Below are positions 10,233 to 20,673 of a DNA stretch of 64,000 nt, piece by piece. The position numbers were made by a program, and so were the translations under genes. The stretch is taken from positions 8,439,218 through 8,503,217 of the forward strand of contig CM036245.1 of NCBI GenBank assembly GCA_020698575.1, read 5' to 3'. Under the pieces are notes generated by a model, which worked only from the letters and a program-made list of their open reading frames with translations, was not told the DNA's origin and made no database searches. Source of the stretch: Bostrychus sinensis (taxonomy: Eukaryota; Chordata; Actinopteri; Gobiiformes; Eleotridae). Positions within the stretch are counted from its first letter, which is position 1, and the number at the start of each line of letters is the position of its first letter.

Positions 10233-10796
10233 AAACAAAACTAAATCCAAAATTGTTCCAAAAAGTTTCCTATACACTGCCTAAACTTCGCAAAGTAGCA
10301 AAATCCATTTTTGATTTCAATAAGCACTGACGAATGAACGCAAAGTGAGTCAGCCATGTTTAAATCCATCACACAAGCACTGGAGCAAAGTGGATTAATG
10401 TCCCATTGCCATGCTGAGAATCAAAATAAAACAAAACATCCATGCACTAAGCTGCAATCAGCCCCAAGCACATGGCAAAGGCAGCACGTGGTTTCAACAG
10501 CCAAAATTTATCACTTCAAATTCTATAATGCTATTGAAATGTCATGAAATTATAAGCGTCAACTAAGCGTTCAATATCGCAGTGAGCAGGATACAAAAAC
10601 CAGAAGCAGGTCATTCCAAAACAAACTAAAAGCCACAATATTCACTCCAGCAAATTAGCAAATCCTGATAAAATAACAATAATGTTACAAATTAAATAGG
10701 AGCATGAATGGTAGAAGTTAGAATGAGTCCAAGCCTTACACTCTGACAAGTGACCCGAGAGCACAATCCCTCCAGGACGCCCCGGGACTGCGGTAC

Positions 10797-10889
10797 CTGG
10801 ACTGGGATCTCCTCTGGGGCCAGTTCAGGGGGGGCCCCGGAGGTGCTGGGGGAGGGGCCCGAGGATGGGACAGTGGGTTCTGGATAGAG
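10797..10889 (-). CDS. myo18a: Myosin XVIIIA N-terminal proline-rich linker exon (31 codons)
   Basis: These 93 nt, phase 0 at both ends, encode a proline/serine/glutamate-rich linker starting LYPEPTVPSS and ending APEEIPVQ. The acceptor is ggctctaag and the donor is a consensus CAG/gtaccg at 10796. The open frame continues upstream into a CT-rich, low-complexity intron end, so the acceptor is the most likely but not the only choice. Length and phase suggest a cassette exon that could be skipped without shifting the frame. Confidence 0.62.
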
Positions 10890-11106
10890 CTTAGAGCCGC
10901 CCAAAAGCACCGACACAGAGAGAGAGAGAGCCATCACAGCAGCAGCAGCCGCAGCAGAAGCAGCAGTGAGTAACGGGACGAGAGGAGACAGAGACACAAT
11001 GAGAACAGATGAGGACAAGGGACAAATATGAGACATGGAAAATGGACAATAGAAACTTATACTACTTTGATTTTTTTTTTTATTGATTTGTGTGTTTGAT
11101 ATTTTT

Positions 11107-12088
11107 AAAGGTCCTATTTTATGCTTTTTCAGGCTTTTTGAAACAGTTTTGGACACCTTTGCATTAGTGTTTCATGTTTTATAACTTAAAGCAGAACTCA
11201 AACTGCTAATTTCTTTGCTGTTTTGCCATATTTTCCTTTATAGAGCTCCCCCTACAGTTCAGAGTAAAGCACTACAGTAAATACTCACAAGTTAAGTTGA
11301 CTCCTGTGTGACCCCTCGCTCGTCTTTACTTTGGTTTTTCTCTCCGTGTATCTGTACAAAGTTTTTTTCTTCCATTTGGCCGCTCTGGCACGATGAAAAT
11401 CGAGAAATAAAGTCATCGTTACTTTGTTGTTTTGCTAATTTTGCCGCTTTCTCGCGAGACCTGAGACTTCTGTGACACCGGGCCGGTAAAACTCACTGTT
11501 GCAAGTGTCACTTTTGGCCCAGAGACACCAGGGGGAGATGATGGACGCTTCATTTGCCACACAACAACTCATTTAACCATCACACGGACTCCGAAAATGT
11601 TTATTTGAGGTAAAAAAGTGACTGAGTTCTGCTTTAAAATATTGTTTATGTAGGGGATATGTCTTCTTTAGTGGTTACTTTGACATTGCAGAGAACGCTT
11701 GGATTAGATGTCTGTCGCCGTCTGCTGGCAACGGTGGGGAATGAATTAAGCATAAAATGGCTATTTAGCACAGCTATTAGCGACATGATGCTAACAGATC
11801 GATAAATGAGCTGACTGCTTTGTAGTGCCGGCGGTTTAAGGCTGAAATTATCAGAATAAGTCCGGTGACTGTGTATGGGCTCTAGAAATGCGCAGGAGCA
11901 CTTCCTGGTTTCACGTGTCTAATTAGAGCTGTGAGACCGAGCGTTTTCAGCTCTTGAGAAAGGCAGAGTCTCCACATACAGGCGTGAATGAAACAAAATA
12001 CTACTCCAGGTCTGTTTTTGAGGAGGAAACGACATTATAACATGGTTAAAAGCTTCAAAAAGTCAATGTAGCAGAATAACTGACCTTT
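11107..12088. mobile_element. TTAA-flanked element (AAAGGTCC family), second copy, interrupted
   Basis: It starts TTAAAGGTCCTATTTTATGC and ends AGCAGAATAACTGACCTTTAA, with TTAA at each edge. It matches the 9228-10232 copy through the shared CTTGGATTAG...TGTCTGTCGCC...CTGCTGGCAACGGTGGGGA region. It is split by a different TTAA element at 11188-11635. It lies in the intron 10890-14023. Confidence 0.78.
11188..11635. mobile_element. Nested TTAA element (AAAGCAGAACTCA ends)
   Basis: The ends AAAGCAGAACTCA and TGAGTTCTGCTTT are exact inverses and are flanked by TTAA (11186-11189, 11634-11637). It is inserted in the TTAA-type element of 11107-12088. A diverged copy, itself interrupted by a hAT element, runs from about 62940 to 63790. 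Confidence 0.8.
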
Positions 12089-12089
12089 A

Positions 12090-12970
12090 AATTAGCCCTG
12101 CACCTTTGTTATATCCTAATGTTTCAGAAGGATGGCATTATTGCTATAGTCAGAGAAATATATATGTTTTTAAGCAAAATCACAGTTCATCCAGTTTAAG
12201 ATTTTCTAATAGCACTTCCCTAATTTTGGTTGAGCAGGTCAGCACAGCCCAGTTATTCAGTCACTATAAACAATCCTTTGCATACCAGCGTTTAAGCTCC
12301 TGGTATCACGGCGCCTTTCACCACAAGGGAACAATTAGCCAAAGTTAGCCGCATGTGTTAAATGATTACGCGGTGGCGGCTGGTGTTAAAAAAATCGAAG
12401 AGTGTCAGACAAAAGGCAGTGGGGCAGCTCTAGTCTCTGTATCACTGTTACTGAGATATAGGATTTCACAGCGTCATGAACCATAACGGCCTCCAGCTGC
12501 CGTTGGGCCCAGTCCCGGACACCTGCCAAGACTTTGCTCCACTGTCTGTCTCTATAAATATAAACACTAATAAACTGAGAATGATCGGCAGGCGACAGGA
12601 CTAAACAATGTATTAAAACGGTCAGCTTAGCGGGCTACAGCTTGAATAGAGAACGTTGGCTGCCTATTAGTCTGTCCAGCCAAATAAACTGTTGATTTCC
12701 TACTCTCCCTTGGATAAGTTTCATTTCTATGGGCGAAACAATCACAGGCGGAGTAACCAATCAGAGAAACAAAGGGTGGGATGTAAGAAGTTCAGCTGAT
12801 CGAAAAAAACATGTCACTTATGTAGAATTGTTGTCAGTTTTGCCATAAAACACCAGAATATGGCGTATTATTAGCATCTTTGTTCTTATTTCTGAATGGG
12901 AACAGCAGCAAAGGCCAGTTGTACAAGGACTTTAAGAAAAAATCTATTTGAATTAGGGTTAATTTAAATG
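12090..12970. other. Intronic stretch without recognised gene
   Basis: This is mid-intron sequence of the myosin gene (intron 10890-14023). It has higher GC content between 12350 and 12790 and a CCAAT motif at about 12757. I see no splice-flanked ORF or clear repeat boundary. The 12106-12348 open frame has no supporting signals. Confidence 0.4.
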
Positions 12971-13187
12971 CTTCACCATCGATTCAATAATAAATAAATA
13001 TACACGTAATTAAGAGAATAATATTTTTAAATAATAATGTGTGCAGTATTTCTAATAAACTGAACACAACATGTTTTCCTGTCTTGGTTTATTTATGCAA
13101 ATCTGTCTGTATTATGAGTAGGGCTGCAACAACTAATTGGATTAATCGATTACATTCGATTATTGAAATATTAGTCAACAAATTTAG

Positions 13188-13632
13188 TAGGGCTGCACGA
13201 TATGGAGAAAACATATTCAATAACTATGTTGAAAATTGTGATAACGATATTATTGCGTTATTTGAAAATAGAGCCTACTTTTCGAACATAGTAAGTTAAA
13301 TTCACTACATTTCACAAAAATGTAAGTTCCTGTATTTACAAGTCAAAACAGCGTCAAAATCAAAACTTAACACAGACTAAACCAGGAATAAAACAAGGCT
13401 AAGCTGTGACTAAATTCATTAAATTACCACTAAAACTGGACTTTTTAAACATTTTTATTTAGTCACAACACATGTTCTTTTAAGGCTCTGGTGGAAAATG
13501 ATTCTTCAGTGTAAATCTCTGTCAGATGGAAGACCACAGCGTTATTGCGATATATTTAGATTCTTGCGATACGGATATTGCGCTTGCTGATATTGCGATA
13601 ACGATAATTTTGCGATATATTGTGCAGCCCTA
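13188..13632 (+). mobile_element. GGGCTGCAC-type hAT MITE, copy 1
   Basis: It runs from TAGGGCTGCACGATATGG to GATATATTGTGCAGCCCTA, 445 bp. The body is rich in GCGATA and contains AAAACTGGACTTTTTAAAC and GGTGGAAAATGATTCTTCAG, shared with the copies at 22747, 34527, 47554, 55247, 57775 and 63228. It is inserted in another repeat beginning TAGGGCTGCAACAACTAATT at 13122. The left neighbour AAATTTAG is not repeated on the right, so the right flank has been lost or rearranged. Confidence 0.85.
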
Positions 13633-14023
13633 GTTTAAATGTGGTTATGTTGGATGTCAATGGGACTTTACTGTTGTTAAAATGGAAACAAGACGAAGAA
13701 AAAACACAGAGGACTGAACAACAACGTGGACCTCAGCAGAACCAACAGGTGACGAAGGAAATCACTAAATGATGTTAATCGGGTTCGAGAAGTTATTAAA
13801 TTCACTTTGTGTAAGCTGGCGTCATCTTGGTTATTTTTGATGGCTGGCCGGGCTAACAGTTTGATAGTTTAGCAAATGTCGTTTACTATTCCTTTGCTTG
13901 CATTTTCAACTTAAAAAATATCTAACATTTTTCAGCTCTCAAATTTCAGCAGGTGGTTGATGAGAAGAACAGGACAGGCGTTGTTAAAAGACAAAAACAC
14001 TGACAGAAACACAGTGGATTTAC

Positions 14024-14086
14024 AGGAGCACTGAAGATCCTCATGAGCCGTCTCTGAGCTTCCTCGGTCGGACTGAGCGGCGCCTC
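14024..14086 (-). CDS. myo18a: Myosin XVIIIA N-terminal linker exon (21 codons)
   Basis: On the minus strand a gcctgtag acceptor is followed by 63 nt in phase 0, reading EAPLSPTEEAQRRLMRIFSA plus one proline, then a gtaaat donor at 14023. It connects the proline-rich exon to the next linker exon without a frame change. The helical, basic RRLMRIF segment differs from the disordered sequence on either side. An adjacent AG/TG offers no alternative donor. It is placed by splice signals and phase, not by recognised homology. Confidence 0.62.
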
Positions 14087-16686
14087 CTACAGGCAAAGCA
14101 CCAGCAGCACATCAGACTATAGGCCACTAAGAACACTTGAGTCTAAGCACAAGGCACAAGACCACATGCACACAACAGTGAAACTTTCCAGCCACTCAGT
14201 CAGTTAGTACTGGATTAACCACAACAGCAAACTGAATTTTGCGTAAAAAATGTGGCTAAAAGTACTAAATTATATAAAAAGCTGGTGTACGCAACTTTCT
14301 ATTCAGTCACAAAAATGACAAATCTGCTCCCAATAAACCATAGGCTGAATAGAAAGATGGACAAAAGTTGTGGTGCCAGTGGCTCAGACTTGCTGTACTT
14401 TGACAATTTGTGATTTTCTTAATTTCACAAAAGAAACTGATTTAATATAGCCATTTGTTTCAGTAATACTTCTTAAAAAGGCAAACGACTGTGTTAAAAT
14501 TGGACAATAGGAACAATTAAATTAGTTAAAAAAAACAAACAAAGCAATGTCAATCAAACTTGCTGTGCAGGTAGCGCTTGGGAAGAGCTACAAAATGCAT
14601 TTGGATTCAGCCTTCGGGCATCGGCATTAAAGTGCAAGAATGTCTAAAAATATAAAAAATCTGGGATATATCAGTTGACCTCTATATGATATTTGTTAAT
14701 GTAATTTTATATTGTGGTCTGAAAAAATGTTTTTCACAGAATTTGATCTAGTTGCAGTGCCCCAAACTGCCATCAGTAAAATACTATTAATTTTTAAAAA
14801 TCATCTATGTTGTCCTACATAATTTGAAAAATAAAAGTTAAAAAGTAAAAAGTAATAAATCTGACTATTTTCTTCAAAGCAAAGTGTGGATGCAACTAAT
14901 CGACCAATAAAATCTTAGTCGACCAAGGCCTCACTGACCGATTAATCGACTAAGCAACCAGAGGCTGTCAGCCCTAGTAATATTAGTACCACAAAGTATC
15001 AAAAAAACATGCTGAATTAAAGATTACATCCACACAACACATTAATTTGTCCATTTGAGAAATAAGTAGCTAGTAGTAGTAGTAGTAGAAGCCAGATCCC
15101 TGTAGTTGCCAAAGTTATTGCAAAGTCTCTCAAAGTTCTCCTATAAAACTCAGTCCAAACCTCACGCTCTGTGCCATCTGCAAAGCAACAGGGGAGTATG
15201 GAGCCTTTTCTCCACTTAAAATTCCTCTCCCAGGATGCAACAGTGCAGTAATTGGCAGGACATGAGTCTACGGTTAGCTGCGAGAAACTCCACACTGCTG
15301 AGTTCTGGTTTGAAGCAGTCATCTACGGGGACTCTGGCTTTGTAAACAAGGCTGCAGTCTGCCCAGTGAGATCTCAGGGGTGGAAAGAACAGGACAGTCC
15401 TTCTTGTTTGTGCCACATATCGAGTTGGAAAAGATATATACTGCAAAAAGAGCAACTGGAAACTTACACTGCTACAAACTCTATAAAAGCTGATATGACA
15501 ATCTACAAACAGGCAGCAAAAAGGAGCTTGGAAGAAAACCTTGATACAGTAATAGAGAATTTGGAGGTCACAAAATGGAAATTGGGGTCAGAAGTTTAAT
15601 GTTCAGCGACATAACAGTAATGGCGAACTTGTGGATAAATGCCATTTTATGAAGCTACTATTTTGAGATGCACAGAGAAAAATAATAATTAAAGCGAAGA
15701 ATTATGAGCTTTCTATAGTCACTGAGAGCTGGTAAAAGTGGATAAAACCAGGCCAGCAATGTAGATATTATGTAAAGTAACAGTGGTTCAGGCTTCTGCA
15801 AAAAATCTGAGGACACTTTGTATTCTTGCACCATCCATTAATGGTAAAGATGTTGGCTGACTATTTTCTATGCCATCTAGTTGTGACTAAACAGCTTTTC
15901 ATTTTATTTCTGATAACATTTTGTCTAAGGCAGTGGTTCTCAAACTTTTTATATATCAAGTACCACCACAGAAAATATTTGGCTTCTAACATACATCATT
16001 AATGGACTAAAATGAGCCTAAATCAGGACTAACCCACGTCTAAACTGGGACTAAATGAATAAAACCTGGACTGAACCAGGTTTAAACCAGGTCTAATGAC
16101 TAAACCAAGACTAAAACTGACCCTAAATCCATACTTGTAACTGCAAAAGACTCTGGAGTACAAAGAGAAGAAGTCCGTGTACCATCAATGGTGCCTGTCC
16201 TGCAGTTTGAGAACCACTGGTCTAAGATATTCAAAACTTTCAGGGGAAAAAAAACAACTTTTAACAAACATTTTACAATTAAAGTCTTGCCAAGTCATGC
16301 TTATAGCTATGTTTCTTAGCATAGCATTGTCTAGTAGCCTAGCCTAGCAATTCTAGTTTAGTCTAGTGCAGAATGGCATAGCTTAGCATAGCATAGCTTA
16401 GCCTAGTCTTGTATGGTATAGTTTAGCTAAAGCAAAACGGCCTAATACTCCTTGGCACCACTTATGAGAAACAACAGTACCACAAGATGTTCCCATACCA
16501 CATCTTGAGAACCACCTTCCTGTTATTTCAATGATGTTACCACAACCTTCTGAGTCTAAGAACATTATTTACAGGTGAGTAATCAAAACCACTACAGTGC
16601 TTTTATTTCAAACATGCATTTTAATCTGCCGCCATGCAATGTCCACACCAAACTCTGAAATCTCGTGCAGATTTTTGACACAGTAC
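14087..16686 (-). other. Intron of the myosin gene with repeat fragments
   Basis: This intron separates the 21-codon linker exon from the proline-rich exon. It holds a repeat fragment related to 19583-20633 (about 14400-14700), a GATTAATCGACTAA fragment at 14885-14980, an AGT trinucleotide run at 15067-15090, a hAT-type MITE at 15931-16219 and AGCCTAGC-type short repeats at 16310-16430. The 115-codon plus-strand ORF at 15252-15599 has no splice context or recognisable domain. Confidence 0.5.
15931..16219. mobile_element. hAT-type MITE (CAGTGGTTCTCAAACTTT), TSD GTCTAAGG/A
   Basis: The left end CAGTGGTTCTCAAACTTTTT and right end GCAGTTTGAGAACCACTG are inverted copies. The flanks GTCTAAGG (15923-15930) and GTCTAAGA (16220-16227) differ at one base. 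The body consists of CCAGGTTTAAACC-like GGACTAAA repeats. CAGTGGTTCTCAAA ends are well known for short hAT elements in vertebrates. Confidence 0.82.
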
Positions 16687-17937
16687 CTCTTGTTTTTTGC
16701 TGACCGCCAGCTGTTGATCAACTCCAGTAGGGACGTGCAACAGAGCAGGACGCTCTTGTTTGACCTGAGTGGTAGCTGGTTTGGAAATTGACTGTGCATT
16801 GGCCGTTTTTTGGCTTGTCGAAGTAGCTTGTGGGACGTACATCGATGCAGGACGCTCTGACTTGACTTGAGTGGTAGCTGGTTTGGAAATCGGCTGTGTA
16901 TTGACTGTTTTTTGGCTTGCTGACGTCACTTGTGGGACGTACATTGACGTGGGACGCTCTTGTTTGACTTGAGGGGTAGCTGGTTTGGAAATTGGCTGCG
17001 TATTGACTGGTTTTTGGCTTGATGGCGTCGCTTGTGGAGGATTCGGAGGAGTCGTTTTGGTGACTACACTTGGTTTTGTATGAGGCGGCGGTGGGGATAA
17101 AACTGGCGCTTTAGGAGATGGGATAAACCCTACGACTGGTGGAAGAGAAAATGGTCTAGTTTGAGCCGGTTTGGGTGGATTTGGCTGCTCTGAAGAATTA
17201 AACGCCGGCGATTTGACCCTTTCCAAAACTGTAGCTTGTGGCTTAGTTTTAGCTTCCTGTTGCTTTGGCACTACTTCCTCTTTCCTCTCGTCCTCTTGCT
17301 GCTTCGTGTCGTCTTTCCTTTCGAAATTTTTCTCCAGTTCCTTTATCTCCGGTCGGTCATCTTTGCGTATTCGAACACGCGGTTCCCTCGTCCTCCCTCT
17401 TACCATGAGATTGGTCAACCCTCGCGAAATATCGTCTCTTTCTTCAGTTTTCACCACGTCATGTTTGAACGAAAAACCTTTAGATAACATTGTTGTTGTT
17501 TTGCCTGCTTCCTGCTTGGGTGCTTCTTGCGTTTTCTCCGACTCCTCCTCTTCGGACGGCAATACTTTCCTTACAACGCGTCGCACAACTTTGACAACCT
17601 TCTTACGAGTTGAACTTTGGTCTTCTGAATTATCCATGTCCTCTTTACCATTCACAATGCCGTTAACTTCACTTGTCACCACAGTGCCGTTTTGTTCTGG
17701 CTTTGTAGTTGTCGGTTCAGGACTCCGAATTTGCTCTGTATTCTTCGCTGGTGGCTCTGGGCTTTTGAAGCGTTCAGGAACCTTAACAGGAGCGCGGATT
17801 TTAGGTGAAGGACTTCGAAACCGAGTGGATGGTGATGAAGAGGAGTCCGGAGAAGGACTTTTGGCTCTGAACAGACCTCGCCCAGGGTCTAGAGCTGGAA
17901 CGGACTGGGCCCGACTCACCAAGACCTCAGTCTCTAA
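16687..17937 (-). CDS. myo18a: Myosin XVIIIA proline/serine-rich N-terminal extension exon
   Basis: This is the longest open stretch in the window: 1251 nt, 417 codons, phase 0 at both ends, starting LETEVLVSRAQSVPALDPGR after a tatag acceptor and ending AVSKKQE before a gtactg donor. In order it shows a KSPSP/RSPSP serine-proline block (residues 20-60), an EQNGTVV-type acidic stretch, a basic RRVVRKV segment followed by EEEES (about 120-140), a mixed-charge KE-rich region (about 190-240), and a PxxP-rich tail with likely SH3-ligand sequences. The tail has three tandem 34-residue repeats built on ISKPAT and ERP. The whole is predicted to be disordered and has no PDZ domain. The simplest reading is an alternative N-terminus like that of the muscle isoform of mammalian MYO18A; that homology is inferred, not aligned. 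Confidence 0.82.
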
Positions 17938-18097
17938 CTATACCCACAGAACAGGAGAGATATCAGAAATGAGGCAATGCACAAGGATTTGTGACCAAAA
18001 TATCTACAGCTACATCAGGACTTCCTACTAAATATTTTCACTACTCCTAGACCTAAACAAAACATCAGCACACCAAGAATCTTATTGAGTTCAAGTT

Positions 18098-18722
18098 AGA
18101 GCTGGGCAAAATGGCTACTTTTTTTAGCTCAGTTATGTGTAACTAGACAGAGAAGTGTAGAAGTGACAGAAAATCATGCGATAGAGTGCAGGGAAAGACA
18201 TTCGGCAAATCCGGACTTGAACCCACAACACCGTGGCAAGTGCAGGTGCTTTGTATATGCACTGAATGTTCCAGCTGAGCTATAACACAGCGCCAAAATG
18301 TCACTTTTTAATATTTTATTGATGATTTTATTCTTGAATTCTTATAAATCTTATATAGTGCTTTTGTGTAGTCACTGAAAGTCACAAATTGGTACAATCT
18401 TCATTCACTCCTCAGTGGTGGTGAGCTACTTCTGTAGCCACAGCTGCCCAGGAGCAGACTGACAGAAGTGTGGCTGCCAATCTGCGCCTACGGCCCCTCC
18501 GCCCACCACCAAACACTGTCACACTGACACATTCATACAGGCAAGGTGGGTGAAGCGTCTTCCCCAAGGACACAACGACAATATGCAATCCCAGTAGCGG
18601 GGATTGAACATTCGGGTGGGTAATCGTCTCTACCGACTTTTTATTTATTTTTGATTCTATTTTCTAGCAGTAGCATTATAGCAACACATTTAATTTCTTT
18701 TATTATTTTGCCCAGCCCTACT
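18098..18722. repeat. Composite repeat with GCTGGGCAAAAT ends
   Basis: The left TAGAGCTGGGCAAAATGG and right TTATTTTGCCCAGCCCTA ends are inverse. Between them lie a tRNA-like SINE (minus strand, 18110-18300) and a second fish repeat (about 18400-18640, with CTGTCACACTGACACATTCAT). No clean target duplication is visible. All of it is in the intron 17938-18857. Confidence 0.55.
18110..18295 (-). mobile_element. tRNA-derived SINE with A and B boxes
   Basis: On the minus strand TAGCTCAGCTGG (18282-18271) matches the polymerase III box A consensus TRGCNNAGYNGG, and GGTTCAAGTCC (18223-18213) matches box B GGTTCRANTCC. The spacing, about 60 bp start to start, is slightly longer than in a tRNA. There is no acceptor-stem pairing or anticodon arm typical of a functional tRNA, so it is a SINE head. 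Confidence 0.68.
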
Positions 18723-18857
18723 TGAAAGAAAACTTCTTCACACAAAGCCGACCTTAAGACACAGCACTAATTGTGACTTACTTTAACTTTGCTCAAAATA
18801 ATAAAAAATTAGTAACACATTAATTGCAAAAAGTGCTAGAGGTATAAGTTGACTTAC

Positions 18858-18890
18858 ACTTTTAGGAGCTGGTTTATTTTCATCTTTTAT
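18858..18890 (-). CDS. myo18a: Myosin XVIIIA N-terminal microexon (11 codons)
   Basis: This 33-nt exon encodes IKDENKPAPKS between an acceptor (tttacctttag) and a strong donor (gtaagt at 18857). It is phase 0 on both sides, so it joins in frame to the large proline-rich exon. It contains an out-of-frame ATG that would hit a stop at once in the next exon, so translation must start further upstream. The lysine/proline content resembles the exon that follows. It is short, so support rests on the splice sites and phase. Confidence 0.6.
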
Positions 18891-19254
18891 CTAAAGGTAA
18901 AAAAACAACCAAATCAAAATCTTCCCATGTAACTACTGTAATGCTCCACCACACACCGTGCAAACAAAAAAACATGCAAAATTCAACTTCTACCAAGAAA
19001 AGAACCTTCTAATCGCAACAATACGTTACATTTTTTAATCCCCTAAAATACACACAAGTAGTGCCACTGCAAAAGTGATACAACTCTTTGAAATAGTTAG
19101 TAAAAAAAACAAAAAAATCTGCAAATCCAATAGAATATGACAATTAAATGTAAAAAGATGGTGCAGAATGGTCGCATGTTTGGGTTAGTGGCAAAAACAC
19201 CATGCAGTGCTTATCCAAAGTGCACAAAAACCAAAACTTCCCTTTTGCTCCCAG

Positions 19255-19317
19255 AAGGAAAAGCGAGATGAGAAAGCCATGTTGGCGGCTCTGCGGTCAT
19301 GGGCTGAGGTGGATGAG
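19255..19317 (+). other. Exon-like 21-codon open stretch on the opposite strand
   Basis: On the plus strand, inside the myosin intron 18891-20673, a strong acceptor (ccttttgctcccag) is followed by 63 nt reading KEKRDEKAMLAALRSWAEVD then E, and by a consensus donor (GAG/gtgaga). The frame stays open past the donor for another 35 charged, acidic codons to a stop at 19410. I do not recognise the protein. It may be a fragment of a nested or captured gene, or chance. Confidence 0.25.
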
Positions 19318-19582
19318 GTGAGAGAGGAAGGACAAGCTGAAGACGGAGAAGAAACAGTGGACAACACAAGAGAAGATGAGCGGAAACGAGGATCCAATGT
19401 ACAGCGGTAACAAAACAATGACAAAAATAAAGCACTTCTCCATTCTTCCCAGCTGTCATTCATTCATACTGCATACAGAACATTTAATTTCAAGTTTATT
19501 ATAGGCTCCAATGCATATTTTATTCCACATCAAATGTCCATTAATTGGCTATAGTTGAGAATGTCTATCTCTTGAAATAACT

Positions 19583-20633
19583 AGAGGTCAACAGATATGG
19601 GTTTTTCTATGCCTATTTTTGGACCGATATGCAGGGCTGATATTCTTAATTTTATGAAAGAAATGATTATAATATAGCCATTTGTTTTAGTAATGCTTAT
19701 TAAAATGCAAAAATGTGTTAAAATGTGACTGAGAGAACACTTATAGAAGAGTTTTTTTGAGAAAACCATTAAGGCAATCTCAATCAAACTTGGTGAGCAG
19801 GTAAAGTTTGGGGAGAGCTACAACGTGCTTTAGGATTTGTTGTTGTTGTTGGAGGTTCTATGTCAGAGAAACAAGCAACATCTTTGTATTGCCATTTTGA
19901 GCTGCTGAGGCTGAGATAAAGTGATTTTGGATATTTCCTATGGACTGCAGTGTAATGCTGTGTTCATGATACATTGGAATCTTGGAAGTCCCAAGCTGAC
20001 TTCCAAAAAACGTCTGTTCACAAGTTCAGCTCGAAAAACACACGTGGATCAGCACAATAACAACAAAACCATATTTGCATTTTCATGTTGTTTTATAGGA
20101 ATCAAATAAATACCTTTGGTGTGGCACTGAGTTATATCTGGTGATGTTTCTATTTCTACTTTAGTCATTTACTGATAAACGAACATTCAAAGATGGTTGC
20201 AGAGCTGTAACTTCATTCATTATATACAGATGAGTACATTTTTGCAGAAGTATGAGATCTCTTGTTTTAAAAAAAACGATTATTTTCCCGTTAGTAACCA
20301 CACTGTTTACCTCTCACAGAGGGAGTCCCTATGATTGTGATGTCAACTCGGGAACTCGGAGTCCAACACTTCCACACGAGTTTCCGAGCAAAAATTCCGA
20401 CCCGAGACGGTGTTCAAGGCCGTTTTTCTGACTTGGAGGTCGTAATTTCTGAGATTCCGATGCATCATGAACACAGCATAAGACACCCAAACTGCTACAA
20501 GATGGTTGTGGTCCTTCAGTAACATGGTTGTCTGGACATGTGCCTGACCAAAAAATAGGCATTAAAGTGCAAGAATCAGCTGATTGCCAATTGACTAAAA
20601 AATACAAAAATTGGTCCGGTATATCGTCGACCA
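19583..20633. mobile_element. GAGGTCGACCGATAT-type element, interrupted
   Basis: The left TAGAGGTCAACAGATATGGG and right GGTATATCGTCGACCACTTG ends are inverted. Its interior (ATATAGCCATTTGTTTTAGT, CAATCAAACTTGGTGAGCAG) recurs at about 14400-14700 and, reversed, at about 51080-51560. It is split by the element at 19956-20478. Confidence 0.65.
19956..20478. mobile_element. Nested MITE with TAA target duplication (PIF/Harbinger-like)
   Basis: The ends TGCTGTGTTCATGATACATT and, inverted, TGCTGTGTTCATGATGCATC are flanked by TAA (19953-19955, 20479-20481). A 3-bp TAA/TTA target is the PIF/Harbinger signature. The same host repeat near 51140 is uninterrupted here (reverse strand CTGCAGTGTAAGAGCCC), giving an empty-site comparison. 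Confidence 0.8.
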
Positions 20634-20673
20634 CTTGAAATACCAGCAATGGAGATGATGTCTGGTAGTGTAC

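Noticed and set aside
10692..11156. 154-codon minus-strand ORF
   Set aside because: Only 10797-10889 is supported as an exon; the rest runs through a CT-rich intron end and past the donor.
15252..15599. 115-codon plus-strand ORF
   Set aside because: No acceptor/donor pair, no recognised domain and a competing antisense ORF over the same stretch.
16621..16686. Extension of the proline-rich exon frame past 16687
   Set aside because: The frame continues through the gtactg donor into an intron; the neighbouring exon phase requires splicing at 16687.
17171..18031. 286-codon plus-strand ORF opposite the proline-rich exon
   Set aside because: It is the antisense shadow of the minus-strand coding exon; serine/leucine-rich with no plus-strand splice or promoter signals.
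18110..18295. A tRNA gene
   Set aside because: A and B boxes are present but the stem structure and anticodon arm are not, so it is a SINE.
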